Assembly: GCF_050908995.1 (NCBI RefSeq)
Contig: NC_135119.1
Span: 26,317,001 to 26,381,000, forward strand
Direction of reading: 5' to 3'
DNA from: Andrena cerasifolii
Taxonomy: Eukaryota > Arthropoda > Insecta > Hymenoptera > Andrenidae
DNA length: 64,000 nt
In this document: one piece after another, positions 48,201-60,474 of the stretch
How the letters are laid out: each line of letters opens with the position of its first letter
Position numbering within the stretch: the stretch's first letter is position 1
Program-made: the position numbers and the translations under genes
Notes under the pieces: generated by a model
The model's database searches: none
What the model saw: only the letters and a program-made list of their open reading frames with translations
Told to the model about the DNA's origin: nothing

Positions 48201-50930
48201 TGGCTCTTTTGGTTCTTTTGGTTCTTTAGGTTCTTTTGGCTCTTTTGGCTCCTTTGGTTTACGTGGCTTTCTAGGAGGTCGTGACTTCCTACCTTTATTC
48301 CATTCCTCCTCCATATCGCCGGAAGATGGTTTAATATCCTCAGAATCGGCAGCACTATCAACAATATTGCTACTATCTCCAGGAGTCACTTGATTGTCCG
48401 ATAATGGTTGCTCTGGCTGTTGCTGAGTAATTGGCGTAGGTGTAACAGCCTCTTTGTCAGCCTTCTTCCTACTCTTTTTAGCCCTAGGTGTACCTTTGCT
48501 ACGACCACGACCAGTAGTACTTGAAACCTATTTACAAGATATTATAAACAATTGGCTGCGTTTCTTACAGAATGCGCGATGTAAAATGTAATACAACGAA
48601 GACTTACCTGCGGACTATCAACAACAGCAGTCGTAAACATAGGAGTTTGCAATATGCATTGAGGTCCACCATTACACTGGTCATTACTTTCGTGTTGCTG
48701 CAATGCTTGCAATTTCTCTTGCAGCACAACAATCTTTTCCTGATTGTCAGCAGCTGGAGGCATACAGTAAAATTCCTGCAGTTGCTGTTGTAACGCAGCC
48801 CTTTCTTGATGATGCGTAACTGGGGTACAAGAGGTAGGAAAGCCACCAGCAGACGTGACTGCTGTAGATGTTGGATTTGCTGGTATATTATACATATTTG
48901 TCATATTACTACCGCTGACAATGTCACCGCCAGGAGGATATTGTTGACCAGAACCCACGATCATGTCGTTCGAATATATATTATTTTTTGGGATATTTGT
49001 GTATTCCGTGAAACTTGGTTGTACTTGATGCGGCGTTTGCGAATTTGGCACCGATACTGCAGTTGGATGAGGGGGTATCACAATACCGCTGGTTTGATTA
49101 ACCGTGGGTATTTGTTGACCGTTTAAGTGCGTCGATGGGACTTGATTAGCTTGGGTTTGCAATTGCGGAGCTGGGTTTTGGATGGGCGATTGTAACTGAG
49201 GTTGATGGGGTATTTGCGATGAAATTAATGGCGCAGGTTGAGGTATCATACCAACTTGTGGAGACATGTGTGGTTGAGACGACTGTGGCGTCTGAACCTG
49301 CGTTACGCAAGGGAGAGCTGGCTGGGGTAGCGGTGGCTGTGCTAATTGGGGTTGAGTAATTTGTGTCTGTGGTTGTTGCGTTTGATTTAACGTAGGCTGT
49401 TGAGATTGAGCGATCGGCGGTTGTTGTTGCGGCGTACTCATCTGCGGTATCTGTTGTTGATTGATCGTGGGTTGATTCATTTGTTGCTGAGGAGGTGGTT
49501 GAGTTATCGGAGGTTGTTGCACTTGACTCATCTGTGGCTGCTGCGATGACTGCACTGGCTGCTGAGATTGTACCGGTGGTTGTTGCGCTGGCACTACCTG
49601 CGCCTGATTTATATGCATTTGCTGTACTTGTTGCTGCGGACAAGTAATGGGCTGTTGTTGCTGCGTCGTTTGACTACTAACTGGTGGTTGCTGAGGATGC
49701 ACAGGCACATTATTACTGGCTGGTGGGCAACTTACTGGATTCATCTCTAAATGTTGATCATGCTGTTTCGTTTCGCATGTATTTTGAGTTTCGATAGTAG
49801 AAACAGGAGTCTGAATTTGACTTGGCGTTGACTGCGGCTGAGATAAGGTGGGCAGGGTCGAGCAGTCAACGTTTCCATTTGTACTAGTTGCTGGTAAGGA
49901 TTGTACAGTTTCTATCTGAGAGATTTTTCCAGGCGTGTGTTCCAGAGGTGAATTATTTTGTGAACTACTTTGTATTAAAGGGTCAGCTTGCTGATTAAGC
50001 ACATCTGGCTGTGGTTCTTGAACATTTTGATGTAACGCTTCGTTCTCCTGTTTAGGGGGTTCTATCGGGTTATGAATAGGGTCCACAGACTCTCTGGTCG
50101 TAGTTTCTGCGACGCTGTGAATGGTTTCTGTTCCAGCCACTGGGAACATCGATGTGCTCTGTTCAGATACCGGAGGTTGAGCTTCTACTACGCTCCTGTC
50201 CTCATTCACATTTGGCCTTATTTGCGGCTGCTGCTGTTGTGGATGAGACCATTGAGCTGGCATTGGCATTCTAGGACCTGTGATAGGTGGCATAGAACTT
50301 TGTGCGGCAGACTGAGATAAAACATTTGGCGCTTGTGACATCGTCGGACGTGCCTGGAATTGATTATACTCCGGATTCGGCACATTCGTGTTTGCTACAG
50401 CAACGCCTGGTATCACCATTTGCTCCAGCGCTTGAAGAGTGGTTTGCTGCGACGTTGGATTGATTTGCATCGAAGTCGGAGGGCAAGGCGACACAGGCAT
50501 CGCGCCAGGTTGATTCGATTGTTGGTGTGGAAGTTGAACGTGCGGATGCGGTGATAGTGTATTAGGTTTAGCCGGTGACATAATAGGTCTAGGAGACATT
50601 TGCTGTTGTACTGCTGGCGGTCGCGGTGACATCTGAGGCCTAGGCGACATCTGAGGTGACAATTGTGGAAAAGTTGCGCGATATTGAGGACTCGTGGCAT
50701 GTTTGGCTGTACCAAACTGCGTTGCCGGCCCAGAATGTTGCGGTTGATTAAACATCGAAGTCGCATGATGAGAGTACTGAGGGTCTATTTGTTGCTGTGG
50801 TTGTGGCTGTGGCTGTTGTGTATTTGGATGCTGTGAATGCTGAGGATATTGCTGAGGGTGGGAAGAATGCGCTTGATGACTTGGATGAGACGGGTGATGA
50901 TGGGGCATCCTTTGCGGTGGCTGCTGAGCT

Positions 50931-50962
<32 letters not shown>

Positions 50963-51793
50963 ATGAATGGCTGAGGCAAAGCCTGGATAGGCAGGAGAAG
51001 TTTGATACATTGGTACAGAGTTCCCTTGCTGGTAGTGCTGTTGTTGCCCAACCATATGTTGATAAACACTACCTGTTCCACCAGCTTGCATTGCTTGGTG
51101 TGGTACACCCATATTTCCTATCATACCTTGCTGATTACCAAAATGTTGTTGTTGTTGCTGCAACTTTTGATTTATAACTCCACTTTGGTCTTGCTGATGA
51201 GAATACTGCGGAGGCATATGCTGCCGATAAGTACCAGGTTGCGGCGCTATCTGATTATAATGTCTCTGCATCTGCGGATAAGCACCCCCGCTACCTGGCC
51301 AACCTTGCATACTCGGATCCATTGACATATTCGCTCTTGTCATTGAATGTTGCTGCTCCATTGAATACATATTATCATTATAGTTAGGATATTGTCCTCC
51401 ACTACCAGGATGAGGCCCTCTATGTTGCGGTGCCATATTCCGAGCTTGATTTTGAAAAGTTCCTGGCACCATAGCACGCTGTGGCGCACCACTGTCAAAC
51501 GTTCCAAGATTTTGATTAAACATGTTGCGTTGCGATGGATTTTGCAATTGATTAGAACTTCCAAATTCAGATCCGCCGAATGAAGTTAATTTTTGAAGCG
51601 GAGATTCTTGAGATATATAAGATTGACTAATGTAACTCCCTCCTCCATTAACGCCAGGGTTTGAACCATCTCTAGATACTACCACAGAATTATTCGTGCC
51701 TGCAGGGTCAAAATGATCGTTCCCCCCGAGGTCAGAAAGAGCATCAAGCATCGAGCCACTAACATCTTCACCAAACAGATCGTACGAGTCCAT
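33803..51793 (-). CDS. kis: Kismet: CHD7/CHD8-type chromodomain helicase, 23 coding exons
   Basis: ATP-dependent nucleosome remodeller (CHD subfamily III) promoting transcription elongation and developmental gene expression. Coding exons, high to low: 48608-51793, 48103-48527, 47674-48027, 47304-47592, 46689-47207, 46278-46502, 45877-46193, 45329-45803, 44876-45240, 44562-44757, 44181-44486, 43798-44089, 41706-42225, 41540-41629, 40667-40858, 39666-40080, 39307-39592, 37896-39154, 37281-37524, 36933-37209, 36710-36854, 35885-36631, 33803-35743. They sum to 13065 nt, 4354 residues. Order: Gln/Pro-rich N-terminus (1-1062); Lys/Pro/Glu linker with PKE repeats; two chromodomains (about 1530-1660; EYFVKYRNFSYLHCEW, HYLVKWRSLQYEDSTWELE); SNF2 ATPase with Walker A DEMGLGKT and DEAH box DEAHRLKNRN; helicase C ending ARCHRIGQQ; CHD7-like ITIEAEKGSTFSKASF; SANT/SLIDE-like segments; polyQ near 3500-3600; a BRK domain split across exons 22/23 (GEENVAVINRLTGKK-VTGSKAPQLKRLGQWL); a Thr-Pro repeat near the C-terminus. 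Confidence 0.97.
34085..34215 (-). repeat. kis: Minisatellite encoding Thr-Pro repeats in the Kismet C-terminus
   Basis: Imperfect units of GGCGTGGGTGTA type on the plus strand encode a run of Thr-Pro dipeptides with occasional Arg, His, Ile or Ser. The segment is low-complexity, probably disordered, and rich in proline-directed phospho-acceptor sites. Likely length-variable between individuals. Confidence 0.8.
36178..36262 (-). repeat. kis: CAG-rich repeat encoding a polyglutamine tract of Kismet
   Basis: A run of CTG/TTG on the plus strand (CAG/CAA in the gene) encodes an almost uninterrupted polyglutamine of about 30 residues in exon 22, upstream of the BRK domain. The mixed CAG/CAA codons are typical of insect polyQ tracts and should stabilise length. 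A second tract of about 12 glutamines is at 50928-50962 in exon 1. Confidence 0.9.
42508..42782. mobile_element. 275-bp MITE-like element in a kismet intron
   Basis: Positions 42508-42542 and 42748-42782 form a 35-bp inverted repeat with a single mismatch (core CCGCAAAGATATAGCGAGG). The arms begin and end TATAGTA/TACTATA, so a TA target duplication of Tc1/mariner type is plausible but the exact edge is ambiguous. The roughly 205-bp interior is GC-richer than the flanking intron and has no transposase frame. It lies in the 1.57-kb intron between kismet coding exons 12 and 13. Confidence 0.8.
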
Positions 51794-51898
51794 GTCTACG
51801 CCGCAGGACTCTTCGCCTCTGTTTCAGGCTTAAGAGGATATCGTATAGTTTCTTTTATAGTCATTAACGTGCCCATTGTTGATCCACGTCTTTTTTGC
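51794..51898 (-). other. kis: 5' UTR part of kismet first coding exon
   Basis: Reading the minus strand upstream of the kismet ATG (51793), a good acceptor (ATTGTTTCAG followed by GCAAAAAAG) places the exon start at 51898, leaving a 105-nt leader in this exon. A TATAAAAG string lies within it (about 51853-51860, minus strand) and could belong to an internal promoter, but position inside a spliced leader makes the acceptor reading more likely. Confidence 0.6.
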
Positions 51899-53654
51899 CT
51901 GAAACAATTATGTAAAAGATTTCATATTATGATTGAAGTAACTATATTTAATATCAGCAATGCCGTACAAGTTTTCGTATTCTTAATATCTTACAAAAAT
52001 ATTTCTATCGCTACAATAACTATAACTTGTAAATAATTCAATATATATATATACACATATATATTCCTTCGATGACAGTGACAAATGCCAAAGGGGAAAA
52101 GCTATACGCTTATGGCTCAATTTCTCATAATCGCTATAACCTTTCCCCCTTGGAATATGCCTTCGCTTCCAATATTCTTCCCAGGCATATTAAACAATAC
52201 TTAAATAAAGTACACTATATATGTGTATCCATTATGTTCTCCTATAAGTAAGGAATTGCTAGAATAAAAGAGAAACTTACTACTAAATTTATATAAATTC
52301 AGAACACTATTTTCTATGTGTATATTACAAACAATGGAACAAATCTACGAGAAACATGTATCATGCAAATGTATGAGAAATATTAACAGTTTTGTATTTA
52401 CATCATTTCTGTCCTTGTTACTTTACTATAAACATATAAATGTATTAAATCTCTAATTAAAATTTCCACAATGTATAAGGACAAAAGGATTACTAATACG
52501 TGTAGTAACATTTTTCTATTCCTTAATTCATTTTTAAATACAATTTTCAAGCATTACTGTTGTACCAACAAGCTTATTCAGAAGAATCTATATATTATTC
52601 AGAAACACATAGAAACGTACCCTTTAATTACAACTTTGCTTAATCTCAAAATTGAGAAATTACCAGTAATAACACATCTACTATAAATAGAAAGAAACTG
52701 TCCTTAAAAATAATTCGTAATGTAGCGACGTTAAAATGTTTGAAACTTATCCTCGGAATGCGTACACTAAGATACTTTTACTCTCATTTCCCCATTGGGA
52801 AAGTATCTTTCCTGAATGAATTACACACAGAGTATGTATAATTATATCGCATATTCTGTGCGTACAATTATATTGCAAATTGCAACTTTCGTGCTGCAAT
52901 TTACTGGCAACTACACTTACATTTTTTAAAGGCTATTAAATCTGTATTAGACAAAATTGAACGTTTTCAATTTCCTGCAGCTTTGTATTGATTATATTAT
53001 TTTCAAACCCTTTTGCATATATTAAACAAATTTACATAATAATTTCGTAACTAATGAAATTGATAATCCAGTTAACATAACCTAACATCGAGAGAAAAAG
53101 GAATATTTGACTACAATTGAGAAATGTGCAATATGGGCGAATCATGTCCGATGAAAAGCAAGATTTATGTATAAATAATGCCAACACATTGAAATCATAC
53201 GACGTTAACAATAATAACACGGGGATACGGTTGCGCAGTCCTATACCCAAGTTGAGACAATTACGAGCGATTGTTATGGTTAAGATTTCAACAATGCATT
53301 GGCAATATATTAAAATCATTAATACAGATTAGAAACGAAAATGGAACGCATGAATTTTCAGCAAACCCTTGCACGTTTAGAAAATGAAAAGGAAGAAAAA
53401 CTTATCCGGATACTTTGGCCTTTGGATAGATCGCCGAAAATTTCGAGCTAATAAATTAGCTTTTAATTAATCAAAAATTTCTGAAAGTAACAATATGGTG
53501 TTAGTGCATGCTCGGAAACTCGGAGGTCCGACCCGTAAAATCAACGAATATCCGTACGCACGAGCGCATAAACACAAAATGAAAGGGAATAACGACAGAG
53601 GAAGAATAAGAAAATAAAAAAGAACAAAAAAAAAGGAAAAAGAAAACACCTTAC
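51899..53654 (-). other. Kismet first intron, AT-rich, no other gene seen
   Basis: About 1.75 kb of AT-rich DNA between the non-coding first exon and the first coding exon. It holds a short TA/CA microsatellite near 52040-52065 and two small imperfect hairpins near 52768-52808 and 52824-52866. I see no open frame with coding character. Confidence 0.5.
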
Positions 53655-54150
53655 CAACCTGAAGCACTGACAGCAGCACTAAAATGTACGAAACAATATT
53701 CTCGTTCTCGTCAGAAAATCAACTAAAATGCACACATATTAAGTATATATTACAAGGGTGAACAGAAAGAAACTGGACTAAGTAGACGGGTATATAGAAA
53801 GGTCTCACACTTCAATTTCGAGCGGTTATATTTTATCCTCGGCAATAATTCCCCATCGAGTCGGCGTAGGCCCGAGCGAGGCGTATAGGCGAAAATATCG
53901 CGGTATTTATGCTATCGGCAGCAGATCGAGGCGACTCGGTGAAAAAAAAGCACGGATCGTCGCGGAAAGTACGCCATTATCGTGAGAGATTTCCGTTTGG
54001 GCTTCCGAGAGAACTCGTAGCGGCCACCGCGACGCTCGATATTCCAGCCACCAAAGCGTCACTTCACTTTTACCACGATTCACTCTTTTCTCCTGTATCG
54101 CGCTGAGAACGCGGCCACGATGCCTATATAATACCGGTACGACCGAAAGT
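53655..54150 (-). other. kis: Predicted non-coding first exon of kismet
   Basis: A donor matching the consensus (minus strand GTTG followed by GTAAGGTG, intron from 53654 downward) lies just left of a CpG-rich block and upstream of the acceptor at 51898. I infer that it ends the untranslated first exon of kismet. The upstream limit, i.e. the transcription start, is a guess within the CpG-rich stretch; no coding frame continues through the exon. Confidence 0.5.
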
Positions 54151-54700
54151 AGTCACGGTGTTAACGTTTTATCGAAAAACCACCCTCGTTCGCGCGCGCG
54201 TTCACACGATTTTCACCGACGGTGGCTGCGGCTGCGGCGGCACGGACCGTCGAGGTGCAAGCGTGTCCATAGGTCCGAATCATTCTACACATCTCTGTCC
54301 CCCTCCCCCTTCCCCCCGCCGCCCTGTTTCCCTCCTTGCTCTCTGCCCCTTCCAACAGTCGACAGTTCACACAACGAAGGACTACTCTTCTCTCTTACCC
54401 TACCCTATCCTATCCTGTCCTGTCCTGTCCTGTCCGACGGACGGAGGTCGCTACGTACACGCACACTTGCGCACACACGCGCGCCCGCCACTCGCGTGAG
54501 CCAACGCGCGCGCACTATAGTTACACATCGTAACATCTGTAGAAATACACAACACACAGCTACCTTTCGCATCATGCGCGCACACTCGCTCAGTGCACCA
54601 CCTGGTGGCGCGCGCATCTCTCTTTGCCCGCTTATAAAACGCTCCGTACACATGCACAGGCGGTGTATTCATGTACACACGGAGGAAGCAATAAGACGTT
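53850..54700 (-). promoter_or_regulatory. CpG-rich promoter region, probable kismet promoter
   Basis: Base composition shifts abruptly from AT-rich to a GC- and CpG-rich block with CGCGCG runs (for example near 54190 and 54500), pyrimidine-rich CCCCCTCCCC tracts and a short pentanucleotide repeat. It sits immediately upstream of the predicted kismet first exon. I see no clear TATA box, consistent with a broad CpG-type insect promoter. Whether it also fires rightward is unknown. Confidence 0.5.
54396..54435. repeat. Pentanucleotide microsatellite (TATCC/TGTCC)n
   Basis: Successive CTACC, CTATCC and CTGTCC pentamers (about seven to eight units, with an A-to-G shift midway) lie in the kismet promoter block. 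Likely length-polymorphic. No function is implied. Confidence 0.8.
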
Positions 54701-57700
54701 CCCCAGTTTGCGTTCGAGTTGATTAAATCTTCGTTTCGTTAGGTTGGCGCGTATGAAATGTCGTTCTTTCTCATTTTTTTTTTCTCTGTATTTCGAAGTT
54801 CGGATCTCGTTGCACGGGTAACGGCGTGAATTCAACGTGTATTCCGACGGTCGGTTTTTTCTACGTCCCATTGAAGGGGGGAACGTTCCTTGCAGCACGT
54901 GTGTATTGAGTCGCGAAGATTTTCAATGCGGTCTCGTAGAATATTTGGTATTTTGCAGCGCGAATCGGGCGGATGGTCGGGCGGATTTTTATTATGAATT
55001 GAAATTGGACAGTAATGCTGTAAGAAACAATGGAAACATTGAATTGAGGATACGAAGATGGTTACATTACCAAGTGTTCCATATTCAAAACAGTGATATT
55101 TGCAAAATTTTCTGCCCGCAGATCTGAGGCTTTACTCATTAAATATAATTTATAAACGATTGCGAGGCTATGATGTTTGTAGAAACGACATCCCGCATGC
55201 ATTAACCCGATACTCTTTGAAAAATGCCACTATTACTTAAAACTTAAAAAAAAACATAAGTCATCAAACCACTGTAGATATTCATCTAATTAAGTTAGAA
55301 CAATATCACACTTTTTATATTTATCGTAACTGTTGAAAAAAGTCATGAAACAAAATACTGCAAATATTAAAATTGAAAGTGATTAGTGTATCCCCTATTT
55401 CCCTTTATGCAAGTGTTACTTGAATCACTTTTTTCTGTAACAATTAAGACATTGAGACAATTAAATTGTATCGCCTTTTTTGAACGTATTACAAAATGTT
55501 ATTAATTAAAAGCTTCACTCGGTAGGATAGTAATCGTCACTTTCAATCTTGAAACTATTGACTTGACTGAAGATTAATGCACGGGAGAAGCCTTGCATTT
55601 AAACTCAGTTAAACGAGCGAAAATTCCGTTTCTACTTCGATCGTGATTGCACAACAACAGAAGTGTAAAGAATATGGTTAGTTGTCAAGTAATTGAGGAA
55701 AGGCATCAGGTCTCAGACACTAGAAAATCACATTCGAGTAATTCCGCAGAATCGGCATATTTAAACAGAAAGACGTAAAAAAAATCTCGCTTAGAGAAGT
55801 TTAAAACGCAATATCATTTCTAATAAGACCTCTCTCGATCACACGCAAACATTCCATTTGGTACGGTAACAAAGCAAATTGCTTACGCGAAACGTTCGTT
55901 GAAATTTACTGCATAGCGTTTTACAAATGAGTGCCCCCGATAACGAATTCTTTTCTCTGCGTTCAAATATATCCACTTCGATCGGGTTGAAAATCTTACA
56001 TCAGATCTCGGTGTACTTTAAAGTTACTTTATCCCACTCGAAATCCATTACGGAAACGAGAATGAAGATATTTCGATGATGGGAATATAAATTGAGTTTC
56101 TTAAACGACTAACGTAGTATATATAAATTCAAACAATAACCGAGTCATGAACAATAAAACCGAGCGTTTAACCGTGTTTTCGAAAAATTAAATCTTCGAC
56201 AAGTTCAATTTCATTTGTCCGTCATCGGAACAGAATGTTCACGGTAAATGGACGGTGGTAATGGACTGAGCAAATTCGCGCGTTCGAATATATATTCGTG
56301 AGAAATATATTTGTATATATTACTATGTATTTCGATTCATTGCATGAAGAATACGTGTATTATATCTCCTAAATTCACCGAGTGAAAACGATGAAACAGG
56401 AAAAAGAATGTGGGGAAAAAGGCGATTGGACGCCGCAACCTCCCAAGAACTACACTCCTAGCACATAAAGTATTCGATATCCGTGGTAAAAACACACAGC
56501 GCAATTGGCGGTAGTAAGGCGGAGTCCGAATTATACCACAAAGAGAACCAATCAGATTTTACCTTATAAAGTAGGATACCAGGGCAGGATATTCGATCAA
56601 CCAATCCTGTCCTCTAGGTATCAGCTCGAATGTACGTGTTCATGGGGAACATCTTCAATGAAACAGGGCCGTATATTTGGCATTGCGCTAAATTTTTCTT
56701 CCTTTCCACGTAAATGATATAAGATTGCAAGATGTACAACTATGCGAGATAAAATTGTAACAATCGTACAGGGTTACGTAACCTATCGATTAATAATGAG
56801 ATGCGACAGTCACTACCGAATAAATCGTTCGAGAAAACGCGGACTTGGAAAATTATCGTTTTCGATCTAATTCATGCATAATCTGCTTCGATTTTTCGTG
56901 AAAAATAGAATAATTGCTTTCTTAAATAGTAAATAGTTGAATCAGATAACATTTTTGGTGACACGCGAGGGTAAGGCATGAGAAATCTCTTGTTACTGAA
57001 TTAAACAATATTGAAGTTACAAACGGATTGATAGCACTTTTGTTAATTTGTAAACTCGTGAATTAATGATGTTAACAGAAAGTAATTAATTACTGATACC
57101 TTATAGAAAAAACTTGTACGCTTACCTTTCTTACAACATCAGTGTCAATGAACCGAGTTTTATGATTTTATCAAGATTGGCAATTTAAGGAATATGTTAG
57201 TCTTTACATCTAAGTTCTAATAAATTAGAAAATGCATAGAACTATGTGTGAAATAAGCAATGCAATGCAACGCATTATAGTGCAGTAACTTTATACAATT
57301 ATATTTGTTCTTCTTATGATTAAACTTTTTATTATATTATATATTTATTAATGCTTCACATTGTTAGATACATCTCTAATCTTTGTCAGAATTTAACCGA
57401 TCGAATATGATCTGAATCATAGAAAATGCAATCCGACTGCCGAACACTCGGAGTACGTATGCGATTACATCGATATGCGATCCACACTATTGTACTTCTC
57501 TGTACGGAAAACAGAAATGAGGGTAAAGATTTGCTGCTCTTACTTTCATCAAAGAAGCCAGAAATGATATCCTGAATAGATGTAATTGAAATGTGAAACA
57601 TTAGAGGGGATGAATGAAGAATTGTATTTCGAGTGTTAGAATAACATCTACGAGCATAAAACATCGCTGCACACTTTTCGTTCTAGTTGAAAGTGTCAAA

Positions 57701-59249
57701 ATTATGCTGCAATATTGCTAAATTAAAGAACGTGTAAGGGATTCGCAGACGTTATCGGGGAGGCTAAACTATTATTGATAATAAGCTTTTATGAATGGTC
57801 AAGTGAGACTCACTGTAGCGCACACGTTAATCCCATTTTCCTGGAAGTTCCATGTAAATCTACTGCACAAATGTTCGCTTAATCGTTATCTCGGTGTCCA
57901 TTTTGTTTGGTTAATTACTGAAGAGGCGTCAGTGCTGCCGTGGATTACGTTGACACAACATGACGGCTCTTCCGCGATTGGAGCACAGTATATGTCAAAA
58001 ATTTCAGCTTTCCCAAACAATCCCGAAAACAGTCGTATCGATTCGAGCTTTACAGTTATTTCGCGGGGGATGGAGGAAAGCTTTAAAACATCGCGGCAAC
58101 AGTACACATTTCTATTTATGTTTCACATATTGACCGCCTCGTTCTTTCCGACAATAACCCAATTCCGTAGACCGAATAGACGAGAAACGAAACGCTTTCT
58201 GCTTACAAATGCACCGATGGTGTCGACACTTTACGGTGTGTGTCGCCGAAAAATTTGCAAGTCAATAGTATGTCATAACTCGCTACATTTTCATCTCTTT
58301 TCTTCATAACACGATACTGTACGACTCGGTGCAACAATGACAATAATAATTATTATCGTTCCCACGAATCATGAAAGCTATTGAAATATTTCTTATCAAA
58401 ACTCGTCCATAACGCGTTTCTGACTTTCATCAAATCTCTTTATACTTCGACGCCTGTGTGTATACATATATATGTGCTTGTTTTATTATCGCGTTTACCC
58501 TTGTAGTTTAAATATTAATAAATGATATTTCATAAGAATCCTGCAGTGCGAACTTTGTACAAATGAATAAGAGAATTCTGTCGAAATTTGGAAATATATT
58601 TTAGGGTTTATTGCCGCGTTTAATAACAATCTTCTCAGTCAGTATTTAAATGTTAATTTTAATATAAATTTGAATATGACTTTTAGTAACTATATACAAT
58701 GTGATATGGTGATAAAAAAATATAACTATTTCAGGTACATGGAAATCACCCATTACGTGTATCGGACTATACGAAAGTTTTCCGTTCTATAGATTTCACA
58801 TAAATCTCCGCCATACGTGATGTTATGATAGTGTTGTGTTTGAGCAATTTTTTTTTAAACATACACATTTTATCAAACGAGTACATGTACTGTGGGTTTG
58901 CAGTGACAATTAGATAATTGCGGATGTCGTGTTTACATCATTAAACAAATCCCTGATACACGATAGAGATAATAATTATATATAATTAGTGTCTGGTACC
59001 AATAATTTGGATTTCCTGTGCGAAAGACGTCGTAAATAGATGTATGTTTCCATAAATGCCCATTATCTATTCGTATCTTTATTGTACTTCTTTTATTCTT
59101 TGCGAAAGCGTATAGAAACCATTACTTTGAAAGAAACCTTAGCTAGTTCTGTTTACTTTACGATTTTATTCCGCTACTAAGTTTTCACTCGACACCGTCC
59201 TTACGAAGGTATTAATAAACGAATAATCGTTTCCAATTGCAGAAGAAAC
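54701..59249. other. Intergenic between kismet and BAF
   Basis: 4.5 kb of AT-rich DNA. The upstream untranslated exon of BAF must lie here or beyond, but I could not pick it out. A 172-codon frame at 57791-58309 has no recognisable domain and is opposed by another open frame, so I do not call it. Confidence 0.35.
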
Positions 59250-59649
59250 ATGTCTAGCACATCACAGAAGCATAAAAACTTTGTCGCAGAGCCGATGGGC
59301 GAGAAGCCCGTTACAGACCTGGCTGGGGTTGGAGAGGTCTTGGGGCGCAGATTGGAATCCTCTGGTTTCGACAAGGTAGGGGACATTTAAAGAAATATTA
59401 ATACTTCTGCCGTAGCGGAAGTTTAAAAGATTTAATATCGCAGGTGTATTCGAATATGGAGTTTCATTTACATTTGTTTTCACACTTATCGGAAATAAAC
59501 AGGCGTACGTAGTACTCGGGCAATACTTGGTGCTAAAGAAGAACAGGGAGTTGTTCCAAGAATGGATGAAAGACGCGTGTTCCGCGAATGCGAAGCAATC
59601 GAGTGATTGTTACAAGTGCCTCTCTGACTGGTGCGAAGAGTTTTTGTAA
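59250..59649 (+). CDS. BANF1 (baf): Barrier-to-autointegration factor, two coding exons
   Basis: BAF is a small dimeric double-stranded-DNA binding protein that bridges chromatin to LEM-domain proteins and lamin at the nuclear envelope; it acts in nuclear reassembly and in quieting cytosolic DNA. Exons 59250-59375 and 59503-59649 encode 90 residues, one more than human BAF (89), and the match is near full length: SQKHKNFVAEPMGEKPV, the helix-hairpin-helix DLAGVGEVLGRRLESSGFDK, AYVVLGQYLVLKKN, and SDCYKCLSDWCEEFL. The intron sits exactly after FDK. An acceptor (TTCCAATTGCAG) ends 8 bp before the ATG, so there is an upstream untranslated exon; I could not place it in the 3-4 kb to the left. Confidence 0.97.
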
Positions 59650-60474
59650 AGTAATTGTAATGGTTAATGTTAATTGAGCAAATGAAACTGTTAATATAGC
59701 TAAATATCTTTTACATTATTTTACTGCAAAATACAAGCACTTTTCATTTTAGCGAACTTAACATATTAGGACACTTTACTGTAATACAATTTAAACAATA
59801 TATTGAAAAAAGCGATCTGTTAGTCCAACATAAATGTAATACGGTACGCGAACGAATAACTTAGCTGAACGTAGGTATTTAAGTGCGAGGGCCGCGGAAT
59901 ATGCTGTTTTGTGCTATAAATTTCAAAGTAGTAACTTTCAAATTGCTTCTTATTTATTGTTTACTATCCGCGTACTTGATGTAGCGGCACATTTTCTACA
60001 TTTTTGCGTGCCTATAAATATGTATTAATCATTCAGTGCATGAATGCTTTATATATAATACTAAAATATTTTGAATACTTCTGGCTGTACGAAAATGTAG
60101 GAAATAAGTAGAAGACTTACTTTGGATATATATTTTTGGAGATAATAAGTAACATCGTGGATGAAAGTTTAATAGGATGACAAAAAAAAATTTAATATTA
60201 CGAAAAACTCGTAAAGTTTCGTACGATAACCAATAAATTTAAACTCCGATATTAATAAAACTGCTTCTGTAATGTGTTTTTGTATTTCTCATATTTTTTA
60301 TAATAAATGTACTATTCTGTCAAAGAAATTTGGTTCCGACAGAATTTAAACGTCACGCATTTCAAATTCCATACTTATGTATTTGAATCTTGTGTAAATA
60401 TAACACTGAAAATGTACATTCAAAAGCATAAATAAATACTTCTTTTCCGGTCATTCTGAACTTAAAAAGTATTG
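59650..60474. other. 3' flank of BAF, no gene recognised
   Basis: AT-rich DNA containing several AATAAA strings (for example near 60223 and 60431) that could end the BAF transcript. Confidence 0.35.

Noticed and set aside
57791..58309. 172-residue frame upstream of BAF
   Set aside because: No recognisable domain, an opposing open frame across part of it, and no splice support.
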